Positions 1 to 7,021 of a DNA stretch of 8,372 bases are shown here, one piece after another. The position numbers were made by a program, and so were the translations under genes. Under the pieces are notes generated by a model. It worked only from the letters and a program-made list of their open reading frames with translations. It was not told where the DNA came from and did not search any database. Source of the DNA: Paracoccaceae bacterium (GTDB lineage Bacteria; Pseudomonadota; Alphaproteobacteria; Rhodobacterales; Rhodobacteraceae); assembly GCA_002401945.1 (NCBI GenBank), contig NVUP01000004.1:186558-194929 (forward strand), in the 5' to 3' direction. The number at the start of each line of letters is the position of its first letter. Positions within the stretch are counted from its first letter, which is position 1.

Positions 1-51
1 GGCATTGGCATGAGGCAATTTCTTGGCAAATGTCTCAGTGAGCTTCGGCAT
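1..51 (-). CDS. N-terminal start of a probable tyrosine-type site-specific integrase (partial)
   Basis: Only the first 17 codons are inside the window; the gene runs off the left edge. Reading leftward from an ATG at 51-49 gives MPKLTETFAKKLPHANA. This resembles the opening of phage/genomic-island tyrosine integrases, whose N-terminal arm-binding domain often begins MPKLT followed by a short basic helix. Such enzymes insert and excise islands, commonly at tRNA genes, and a tRNA-Gly-like half gene lies about 120 bp upstream on the same strand, which fits. The Shine-Dalgarno is weak: an AAAGG sits about 12 bases before the ATG. The catalytic domain (Arg...His-x-x-Arg...Tyr) is outside the window, so function and intactness cannot be judged. 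The call rests on a short N-terminus plus context and could be wrong. Confidence 0.45.
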   Translation of the reverse strand, partial: MPKLTETFAKKLPHANA

Positions 52-173
52 ATTTTTTGTCGGCCTTTTGTAGGTAACAGGGTGCTACTCCATGCAACCA
101 GATGCGGTACAAAAGTCAACAAAAAGAAAGACTAAGTAGTTCAGTGACACGCCACGAAACTCAGGGCGCTTGT

Positions 174-210
174 TTGAAAGGCTGAGGTCTTACCATTACA
201 CAACGCCCAC
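174..210 (-). pseudogene. 5' half of a tRNA-Gly-like gene, broken after the anticodon loop
   Basis: On the minus strand from 210 the sequence reads as a tRNA 5' half: acceptor strand GTGGGCG, a D-arm with the typical TAATGGTA loop, then anticodon 5' stem TCAGC and 7-base loop CTTTCAA. The closest pattern I recall is bacterial tRNA-Gly(UCC), whose loop is CTTCCAA. Here the central triplet is TTC because of a C-to-T change. Directly after the loop the match stops: ACAAG cannot pair with TCAGC, no T-arm with a TTCGA loop follows, and no CGCCCAC 3' acceptor strand is present. I see no functional tRNA. It is best read as the leftover 5' part of a tRNA gene split by integration or decay. Confidence 0.45.
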
Positions 211-465
211 TCAACTGTTTCAGAACCTAATTCATTGACTTTAGGAGGTCAAGAGGCCTTTCGCCGTAAACTGTTTGCGGTGTTGAACGGCTGCGAAAGC
301 ATGGCACATGTCGGGTATTGCGCAAACGGTTTGGATACTTAAAATTCGCCATCTTTCAGTAGATTGGTGCCGAGTATGCGCCAGTGTACCCAAAGACGAC
401 CCCGGCTCACGCAGAACGACCGAAAACCCAAAGGAAAAATTTTAAACACACCTGACATTACCCCG
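211..465. other. Intergenic stretch without a recognisable gene
   Basis: No coding region can be supported here. The only structure noticed is an imperfect inverted repeat (11 of 12 positions) between 268-279 (AAACTGTTTGCG) and 321-332 (CGCAAACGGTTT), separated by 41 bases. A minus-strand frame closes at 339 and reads openly to about 455, but it matches nothing I recognise. Given the integrase start and tRNA fragment to the left and the gene remains to the right, this is probably decayed island DNA. Confidence 0.4.
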
Positions 466-975
466 GTCGTCGTCGCCAAACTTGCTCCAAACAAGAGCAC
501 CATACGCGCGACCCAACCTGAGCAACTTTCTGCTTGTGACGTATAGGGCCGAGAATGGCGATGCAGTGGGCGTTTCCCCTGACATGGCCGCCGAAATTGC
601 GCGGCGGCTGGTGGTGCTGGGGATAGCCATGACGTATGTTTGCTATCCTGATGCCGACGCGCTGACGGACGCCGCCGAGCGCGGTTGAGATATCGGAAAC
701 ACCGGAGCCCATCTGATCGATCGCCTATGTCCACCGACCAGATAATCGTATCGCGACGAAGCGCCGCGCCGCTTATGGGCTATGGCTTAAAAACAATCTC
801 TCGCATGCCAAACGTGTGCGCACAGACAGCATCGACACCTTTGTAGACCAAGGATCTGATGAACCGGTAATCCCCCGTGCGGCCTAGCCTACGGACCGCG
901 ATCCACGCTCTGCTCGGCATCTGACCCTGAACTCCGCCATCTTCCTGGTCGAAGGCAGGCTGTGGGGCGGAGCGC
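466..975 (+). pseudogene. Remnant of a family-3 ABC-transporter periplasmic substrate-binding protein
   Basis: Pieces of one protein are legible in order but in different frames. At 469-513 one frame gives VVAKLAPNKSTIRAT. From about 512 the next frame gives NLSNFLLV, then NGDAVGVSPDMAAEIARRL and YPDADALTDAAERG. A TGA at 686-688 stands where the family normally has Trp in WDIG, followed by DIGNTGA. A third frame reads SIAYVHRPDNRIAT and AAYGLWLKNNLSHA (717-809), then reaches a stop at 885-887. LVEGRL and QAVGRSA further on (about 935-975) look like the tail. This order matches bacterial SBP_bac_3 (amino-acid-type solute-binding) proteins. About 30 residues between GAEP and the hinge appear deleted, and no signal peptide is seen. 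It is non-functional. The exact ends are uncertain; the middle is the secure part. Confidence 0.65.
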
Positions 976-1049
976 CTTTCTCCTCGTCCTTGTCCTCGTA
1001 GACCACGGCCCATTGGAGGTAGCCCCTCCGATATATGCCATCCGGGAGA

Positions 1050-1410
1050 TCACACCGTTGGGCCACTCGACCGGCTCGTAGACATCGGCCAAGATGCCTC
1101 TTCGCCGTCTTTGCCGATGACCAGTTCGGTGATCGAGTGGGTGCGGCACCAGTCTCCGACCGGACCCTTTTTGTCCAGCGGGCCCTCTGCGCTCTCCTGC
1201 GATTCGTGAAGTTTATCTTCGCTCACAGTCTTGGGAAGTTTCCCGACGTCGGTGGACGGTCCGCTGGTCGCCTCCCAGGTCTTGATCACATCTTCGAAGT
1301 CGAGCAGTTCGCCAGGTTGTTCGTGGTAAACGTAGTATTTCACCACTTTCCGACGAAAGTGGCAGCAAAATACAGCGCCGAATTTTGGCGCGATGCGGTT
1401 CGCATAGCAA
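1050..1410 (-). pseudogene. Possible decayed minus-strand gene of unknown family
   Basis: From about 1410 down to 1050 a minus-strand frame stays open and looks protein-like, with charged stretches such as PGELLDFEDVIKTWEA, KLPKTVSEDKLHES and ITELVIGKDGEE. Near 1095 the sense appears to move to another frame (DVYEPVEWPNGVIS), and near 1000 to a third (LQWAVVYEDKDEEKGA). That is what a frameshifted gene looks like. No good ATG with a ribosome site opens it; the first usable start in the main frame is a GTG at 1346. I do not recognise the family. A plus-strand frame spans the same stretch (1035-1427), so the coding strand itself is uncertain. Confidence 0.25.
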
Positions 1411-1426
1411 CGAGTTCGAAGGATTA

Positions 1427-1451
1427 GTATTTGATCGGGGGGATCAAATAC
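1427..1451. repeat. Perfect 10-bp inverted repeat with a 5-G loop
   Basis: GTATTTGATC (1427-1436) and GATCAAATAC (1442-1451) are perfect reverse complements around GGGGG (1437-1441). The site lies just before the legible part of the IS3 OrfA relic. It could be an operator, an end of a mobile element, or chance; no T-tract follows, so it does not look like an intrinsic terminator. Confidence 0.6.
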
Positions 1452-1690
1452 CCTGAGATCGGCCTGACGCGACCTCAGATCGCGTCAGATTTAGGGGTTG
1501 GTGTTTCAGCCATGAACAAATGGGGTCTCCCCATCAAAATGAAGATCTTTTGCCTGGTCCGCAGCAGATTTGGAGTGAGCCATGGGACGCCATTGGTTCG
1601 AGTCACACTGCGAATTCCCCCTGCCCCGCCCGCGTCAGGTAAACCGCCTTCTACGGGAGACCGCGAAAGGTCCAAAAAGGCAACGGTCCC
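1446..1690 (+). pseudogene. IS3-family transposase OrfA relic
   Basis: Three frames together recover the outline of an IS3-type OrfA, the small HTH/leucine-zipper subunit of the transposase. At 1464-1523 one frame reads LTRPQIASDLGVGVSAMNKW, the helix-turn-helix region with its usual closing Trp. At about 1538-1570 a second frame gives NEDLLPGPQQ, similar to the linker DLLSGP of these proteins. At 1642-1659 a third frame gives NRLLRE, and the first frame resumes with DRERSKKATV (1659-1688). That corresponds to the conserved ENRxLREERDILKKATVFF end. At least two frameshifts make it non-functional. No OrfB (DDE integrase domain) and no clear terminal inverted repeats are visible before the alcohol dehydrogenase gene. 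The family call is fairly firm; the ends are approximate. Confidence 0.6.
1464..1488. repeat. Perfect 9-bp inverted repeat inside the OrfA relic
   Basis: CTGACGCGA (1464-1472) and TCGCGTCAG (1480-1488) pair perfectly around a 7-base loop, CCTCAGA. It overlaps codons for the helix-turn-helix of the transposase relic and lies 12 bp after another hairpin. A structured RNA or protein-binding role is possible but unproven. Confidence 0.55.
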
Positions 1691-1699
1691 TTGCCCGGC

Positions 1700-1917
1700 A
1701 GGGCATGTTTACCTACCAAAAAGGTTTATTCGCGGGACAAAGGGTTTTCTGCATTGTTTCTATCAATTTTGCTCCCAGAGCAGAAACCTCTCTTTTTGAC
1801 AGATGGTGGATGGAGTGAGCCCGCATTTTCGCTTAACAAGGCAAGAAAAGTGAACGTCTTTCTCTGAAACAGGGTAGGATACTCTCAATTCAAGTCGGTC
1901 ATAGAAAGATCACCTAC
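1700..1917. other. Leader region upstream of the alcohol dehydrogenase gene
   Basis: No gene is supported. A TTGACA hexamer lies at 1796-1801, but no good -10 box is found 16-18 bp downstream, so a promoter cannot be assigned. Before the ATG at 1918 the sequence AAAGA lies about 10 bases upstream, giving only a weak ribosome site. Confidence 0.3.
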
Positions 1918-2958
<1,041 letters not shown>

Positions 2959-2965
2959 GGCAGGA

Positions 2966-3082
2966 ATGACGTCCGAGATTACCTCTATCGTCGGCAAATT
3001 GATCGCAAGCCAGGTGAGCTGGACTGACACCATCAACATTGACCCAGAATATAAGCAGTGCCGGGGCGCTCGGCTGAGCTAG
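2966..3082 (+). CDS. Short ORF of 38 codons, possibly the stump of a lost gene
   Basis: This ORF starts 7 bp after the alcohol dehydrogenase stop, at an ATG preceded by TGAGG and CAGGA, a plausible translational-coupling ribosome site. It begins MTSEITSIVGKLIASQVSW and stops at TAG 3080-3082. I do not recognise the peptide. The good start signals and abrupt stop suggest the beginning of a former second gene of the operon, truncated by deletion. An aldehyde dehydrogenase would be a natural partner of an alcohol dehydrogenase, but that is a guess. It could also be a non-coding spacer. Confidence 0.3.
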   Translation: MTSEITSIVGKLIASQVSWTDTINIDPEYKQCRGARLS

Positions 3083-3138
3083 GTATTTCAAAGACCTCGC
3101 CGCCGCCCAGTTTGGCAATGAATGAAAGGAACGCATCT

Positions 3139-4329
3139 ATGTTTGAGGCTGTTGGGGACTACCCAGTTGACCCGATCATGATCGGCACTGAATTGTTCGC
3201 GCAAGATCTGCGGGCGGATAAGCTGAACTTGACCGTTGGCATCTATCAGGACAAAAACGGCGAAACTCCGGTGCTAAAGGCAGTAAAACAAGCCGAAACG
3301 CGGCTGATCGAGGTTCAGAAAACCAAGTCTTATACCGCGCTGACAGGGGACGCGGATTATTGCACAGGTCTGGGGCAGGCGATTTTTGGCGCCACTACAT
3401 TTGATGAGTGTCAGTTTGTCGCGGCGCAAACCGCAGGTGGTGCGGTTGCCCTGCGCGTGATGGCGGACCTGTTTGCGCAGATGCCAACCAAACCAACAGT
3501 CTGGCTGCAAACCCCCACCTATGGAAACTACCTCGCTATTCTGACTGCCGCCGGGACCAGTCTTCAATCCGTCCCCTATTACGATCAAATCAAACGGGAA
3601 ATTGTCTTTGACGAGATGCTTGCCGGGCTTAAGTCTGCCCGCCCAGGTGACATTTTCCTGATGCAGGGCGTCTGCCACAACCCCACCGGCGCCGATATGT
3701 CCCGGGCGCAGTTTGGGGCCTTGCTGGACCAGCTAGAGGCACAGGGTGTCATCCCTTGGATCGATCTTGCCTACCTGGGGTTCAGCCAGAGTTTTGACGC
3801 AGATTGTGAGATGGCCCGGCAGATCGCCAAGCGTTTTCCCGAATGTGTGGTCTGCACCACCCTGTCAAAGTCCTTTGGCATCTACCGCGACCGTGCAGGC
3901 GCACTTTTTGTCAAAACAAAACCCACTGACCGGGACCGCATCCATCGTGCCCTGTCCGCCATCATTCGATCAAGCAGTTCCCATGCACCGGACCACGGGC
4001 CGTCGGTTGTGCGGCTCATTTTGCAGGATCCCAGGCTCAAGGCTCTGTGGCTGCAAGAACTGGATCAAATGCGACGTCGTGTGATTGCGGTCAGACAGGA
4101 GATCGTGAAAATTGAGCAGCGCGATTTTCAACGACAGGACCTTGCCTATATGGGACGCCAGTCCGGCATGTTCTCGTTACTGCCACTTACAGCGGCGCAA
4201 GAAACCGCGTTAACGCGCGACCACGGTATCCATGTGGTCAAGGGCGGACGCGTGAATGTCGCGCGGCTCGGTGACGCCGACATCCCAAAATTGATCGGTG
4301 CCTTCCATAAAGTCAGCGCAGAAGATTGA
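3139..4329 (+). CDS. Aspartate/aromatic amino acid aminotransferase (PLP fold type I, class Ia)
   Basis: A 396-residue cytoplasmic transaminase that moves an amino group between aspartate, glutamate or an aromatic amino acid and a 2-oxo acid using PLP. Its length equals E. coli AspC and it aligns along the whole chain. Visible landmarks are the PLP lysine Lys244 in LSKSFG, Asn181 in CHNPTG, Asp209 and Tyr212 in IDLAY, Arg252 in RDRAG, the substrate-carboxylate arginine Arg371 in GGRVNVA, and Arg277 corresponding to the second-carboxylate arginine. The PLP-stacking motif normally written PTWPNH is PTYGNY here (126-131), so the stacking Trp and the nearby His are both Tyr. The start at 3139 is chosen because GAAAGGA lies 8 bases upstream and the protein then begins MFEAV, like AspC. 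An in-frame ATG at 3118 and a GTG at 3058 lack such support. Exact substrate preference is not predictable. Confidence 0.92.
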   Translation: MFEAVGDYPVDPIMIGTELFAQDLRADKLNLTVGIYQDKNGETPVLKAVKQAETRLIEVQKTKSYTALTGDADYCTGLGQAIFGATTFDECQFVAAQTAGGAVALRVMADLFAQMPTKPTVWLQTPTYGNYLAILTAAGTSLQSVPYYDQIKREIVFDEMLAGLKSARPGDIFLMQGVCHNPTGADMSRAQFGALLDQLEAQGVIPWIDLAYLGFSQSFDADCEMARQIAKRFPECVVCTTLSKSFGIYRDRAGALFVKTKPTDRDRIHRALSAIIRSSSSHAPDHGPSVVRLILQDPRLKALWLQELDQMRRRVIAVRQEIVKIEQRDFQRQDLAYMGRQSGMFSLLPLTAAQETALTRDHGIHVVKGGRVNVARLGDADIPKLIGAFHKVSAED

Positions 4330-4421
4330 GCGAAAGAGGTTGGGGGTTACCCATCGTGACGGACCAGGTGCGCAAAAAGGCAGCGACGTAGTGTTACTTC
4401 ATCCAGAGTGCGCATCTTGCG

Positions 4422-4442
4422 CTCCAGGGCTTTATACTGGAG
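4422..4442 (+). promoter_or_regulatory. Candidate -10 box overlapped by an inverted repeat
   Basis: In the 145-bp gap before the ArsC/Spx-like gene, CTCCAG (4422-4427) and CTGGAG (4437-4442) form a 6-bp inverted repeat. The right arm overlaps TATACT (4433-4438), a good -10 hexamer. No convincing -35 lies 16-18 bp upstream. A promoter with an overlapping operator is possible but weakly supported. Confidence 0.25.
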
Positions 4443-4474
4443 ATTGCGACATTAACGATTTGGGAGATTGCGCC

Positions 4475-4804
4475 ATGATGATCTACGGACTGAACACCTG
4501 TGCTATTAGCCAGAAAGCCCGCAAGGCGCTGGAGGCCGCAGGCAAGGATGTTAGTTTTCGCGATGTTCGGGCCGATCCTCTGAGTGAAGCGGAACTGGCC
4601 GAATTGATCGCTGAATTTGGAGATCGTTTGGTGGACCGGACAACCAATGATTGGCGTGGGTTGAGCGACTGGCTGAAGCACTCGGAGGCAGAAGATCAGC
4701 TGGCCGCCAAACCTAAACTGATGGCTCGTCCGGTGATCCGTGACGGAGACACCTATTATCTCGGTTGGGACGAGGCGGTGCAGAAAGCCCTGCTTCCAGA
4801 ATGA
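4475..4804 (+). CDS. ArsC/Spx-family thioredoxin-fold protein (YffB-like), function unassigned
   Basis: A 109-residue cytoplasmic protein of the arsenate-reductase-like/Spx family. It opens with beta-1 MMIYGLNTC and a helix, and the redox motif is Cys9-Ala-Ile-Ser12 (CxxS). Further family marks are TTNDWRGL near residue 60 and the cis-Pro signature KLMARPVI (81-88). True ArsC enzymes use three arginines to bind arsenate. The arginine of the RPVI motif is present (Arg85), but the C-terminal GWDEAVQKAL shows no arginine at the third position. No ars regulator or efflux gene is nearby, so arsenate reduction is unlikely. A thiol-redox or glutathione-related role as proposed for YffB-type proteins is more plausible. 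The start at 4475 is supported by GGGAGA 8 bases upstream; ATG 4478 is an alternative. It probably has its own promoter. Confidence 0.85.
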   Translation: MMIYGLNTCAISQKARKALEAAGKDVSFRDVRADPLSEAELAELIAEFGDRLVDRTTNDWRGLSDWLKHSEAEDQLAAKPKLMARPVIRDGDTYYLGWDEAVQKALLPE

Positions 4805-4866
4805 AGCAAGGTGAAGACAGGCGGCTCAATACAGCGGCTGGTGTGTCGTATCCAATTTCAATCAGG

Positions 4867-4894
4867 CACCACGGCGATGGCCTTCGCCGTGGTG
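4867..4894. terminator. Strong hairpin between convergent genes, possible terminator
   Basis: CACCACGGCGA (4867-4877) and TCGCCGTGGTG (4884-4894) form a perfect 11-bp stem with a 6-base loop. It sits between the plus-strand gene ending at 4804 and the minus-strand gene ending at 4973, where a shared terminator is expected. There is no run of T on either side (AACTCATGG to the right), so it is not a classic intrinsic terminator. It may mark a 3' end or stop readthrough less efficiently. Confidence 0.5.
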
Positions 4895-4972
4895 AACTCA
4901 TGGATGGTAAATAGCTAGACCGTCTTGCAGATCGGCCAGCTGTTTAAGAATGGCATTTGGTCAGGGCCGTGT

Positions 4973-7021
4973 TTAGCGATCTATGTTGTCCTGCATTACC
5001 TTTTCGAAAACCGGTTTTCCATCTTCAAAGGCTTCAAGTTTTTGCCGGATGACAAACTGATTTTCTTTGCCCCACATTTGGGTTGTGACACGTGTGTGTA
5101 TATTCCAATCGCCGGGATTGTGACCGCGTGCCAGCCCTCGGTTCCAAATGATCTCCACATGTGCCGAGGCCGGATCATCGCGCTCAATTGTCCAGGTTTC
5201 CGACATGTCACTCTGGGTGATCAAGCCGGTTTCCAGATCTTCCTGGCGGCCATGATCGCCAGAGATCTTGAGAGTGATCTTGCCGGTGTCTGGGTCTTCG
5301 GAGCGCTTTTTGTATTCGCTGGCGGGTTTCAATTTTTTATATGCCCGCGCCTCGGTTACCATGGGGGGATCAAATGTAATTTCGCCGGTGCCACCAGCAG
5401 CCTGGCGCTGTGGAACTATCAGTGTTCCAGCCCGCAAGGTCAGCGTAAACGGATTGCCTTCGGGCCAGCAATAAGGCCAATAACTGGTGGATACCGACAC
5501 ACGCAGTCGGTGCCCTTGCGGCAATTTATACGCGGTCTGATCCAGTGTCACAGAGACATCATAGTCTTTGCCCGGCGCCAAATTTTGGGCCATTTCAAAC
5601 CCGTCACGGTGGCACAAGTTAAGCAGGCCAAGACTGATAAACGCCGAAGTTCCATCCGGAAAAATGTCGCACAGCCGCACGATCATTTGCGCCTTTGGCA
5701 TATCCGAGGCCAGTGTCAGCCGGACTTCGGGGGCCCCGACAATCTCGTAATCCTCGACCACCGGGGCGCTGTCAAAACATGCTGAAAGCGCGTCGTCGTG
5801 GGTTTGCTCATCTGGCAGCTCACCGGGACCAAACCCAAACGGAAAATATTCGCCGCAATCGTGACCACAGGCCATGTCGCTGCCAATGGTGGTCTCAAAC
5901 GGTGAAGGCGCGCCCAAAGTGCCATCGCCAAAATCAAAGGTTTTAGATGTCACCTGCGGTGAGGGCCAGATGTCTTCGGCAATCCACCGTCCAGGCCGAT
6001 GATCAAGACAGGGGTTTGGTGCCACACTCTCCATTATATAAACGCTGTAGGCAGGGTCGGTATCGACGCCATTGTCGATACCTTTGAGCCAATGATCCCA
6101 CCAGCGCACCGCGATATTCAGGTAATCAATTGACGGAGCAATTGTGCTGATATGAGGGTATTTGTGGTTCCAGGGACCAGCGATGCCTTTGACCGGAGCC
6201 TGCAAATTTTTGACCAGATGCGCCATGGTGTTGCGATAGCCATCATGCAGCCCTCCCATCGTCAAAACCGGCGCTTTGATAGCACTGTAGTCCTCGCATA
6301 CGGACCCGTGTTTCCAGTAGTCGTCGCGGTTGGGGTGGCGCATCCATTCACGGCCCAAAAACGGAGCGTTTTCCAGTCGATCGATCCAACTGTCGCGCCA
6401 GCTGTCGCCCACAATCGCAGGATCGGGCGGCATTGAGAACCATGACATTGAGGTCGCTGCCCAGCCGATGTTTTCGCCCAGCTGAATGCCACCTTTGTAG
6501 TGAATATCATCGGCATATCGGTCCACGGTCGAGCCAATGCTTATCACGGCTTTCAGCGCCTCTGGCGCGCGGGCAGCAATCTGCAACCCATTGAAGCCTC
6601 CCCAGGAAATGCCTTGGATGCCAACATTTCCATCACACCAGGGCTGGTCGGCAATCCAGGCGATGATATCCACGCCGTCCTGTAATTCCTGCTCGGAATA
6701 CTCGTCGTCAAACAGGCCTTCGCTGTCGCCACAGCCGCGCCGGTCCACCCGCAGGCTGACATAACCGCTCTGAGCAAAATGCAGATGCATGGCATGGTCG
6801 CGCGCGGCGGTGCCGTCGGATTTGCGGTAGGGCAGATATTCCAGCACCGCTGGTAAGGGAGTTGTGTCAGCACCTTTGGGCATCCAGACCCTCGCCGAAA
6901 GGCGGGTGCCATCAGGCAGGGCAATACCTACGTCAGGCAATATCGTTACGGTCTGATCTGGCTTCGGTCCCAACACGGCGCTCCATTTTGTTTTGTCTGT
7001 AGCTACAAGCAGGAGTGGCAT
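4973..7021 (-). CDS. CocE/NonD-family hydrolase (X-Pro dipeptidyl-peptidase S15 superfamily)
   Basis: A 682-residue alpha/beta-hydrolase predicted to cleave an ester or amide bond; family members include cocaine esterase, alpha-amino acid ester hydrolases and acylases. The catalytic core shows the nucleophile elbow GISWGG with Ser139, Asp260 in GGLHDGYRN and His286 in GPWNH, a complete triad in the expected order. Tyr65 in YLPYRK matches the oxyanion-hole tyrosine. DRRGCGDSEG (93-102) is also typical. A jelly-roll C-terminal domain (about 420-560) follows, then a further 110-120 residues, so it is longer than CocE (574 residues). No convincing signal peptide is seen. The ATG at 7021 has no clear ribosome site. 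A start near residue 16-17 (GTG/TTG at 6976-6971, with GGAG just upstream) is an alternative. It lies downstream of a sugar kinase in the same direction. The substrate is unknown. Confidence 0.9.
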   Translation of the reverse strand: MPLLLVATDKTKWSAVLGPKPDQTVTILPDVGIALPDGTRLSARVWMPKGADTTPLPAVLEYLPYRKSDGTAARDHAMHLHFAQSGYVSLRVDRRGCGDSEGLFDDEYSEQELQDGVDIIAWIADQPWCDGNVGIQGISWGGFNGLQIAARAPEALKAVISIGSTVDRYADDIHYKGGIQLGENIGWAATSMSWFSMPPDPAIVGDSWRDSWIDRLENAPFLGREWMRHPNRDDYWKHGSVCEDYSAIKAPVLTMGGLHDGYRNTMAHLVKNLQAPVKGIAGPWNHKYPHISTIAPSIDYLNIAVRWWDHWLKGIDNGVDTDPAYSVYIMESVAPNPCLDHRPGRWIAEDIWPSPQVTSKTFDFGDGTLGAPSPFETTIGSDMACGHDCGEYFPFGFGPGELPDEQTHDDALSACFDSAPVVEDYEIVGAPEVRLTLASDMPKAQMIVRLCDIFPDGTSAFISLGLLNLCHRDGFEMAQNLAPGKDYDVSVTLDQTAYKLPQGHRLRVSVSTSYWPYCWPEGNPFTLTLRAGTLIVPQRQAAGGTGEITFDPPMVTEARAYKKLKPASEYKKRSEDPDTGKITLKISGDHGRQEDLETGLITQSDMSETWTIERDDPASAHVEIIWNRGLARGHNPGDWNIHTRVTTQMWGKENQFVIRQKLEAFEDGKPVFEKVMQDNIDR

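Noticed and set aside
339..734. 131-codon minus-strand open frame
   Set aside because: It largely overlaps the plus-strand solute-binding protein remnant, whose motifs are recognisable; the minus translation is Arg/Ser/His-rich and unassigned.
1035..1427. 130-codon plus-strand open frame
   Set aside because: No motif recognised and no start signal; the opposite strand looks equally or more protein-like, so neither was called as an intact gene.
1796..1801. TTGACA as -35 of the dehydrogenase promoter
   Set aside because: No acceptable -10 box at 16-18 bp spacing downstream.
3058..3138. N-terminal extension of the aminotransferase from GTG 3058 or ATG 3118
   Set aside because: No ribosome site supports these starts; GAAAGGA before ATG 3139 and the AspC-like beginning and length favour 3139.
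4925..5785. 286-codon plus-strand open frame
   Set aside because: It lies antisense to the hydrolase, whose catalytic residues and domains are clear; the plus-strand translation matches nothing recognisable.
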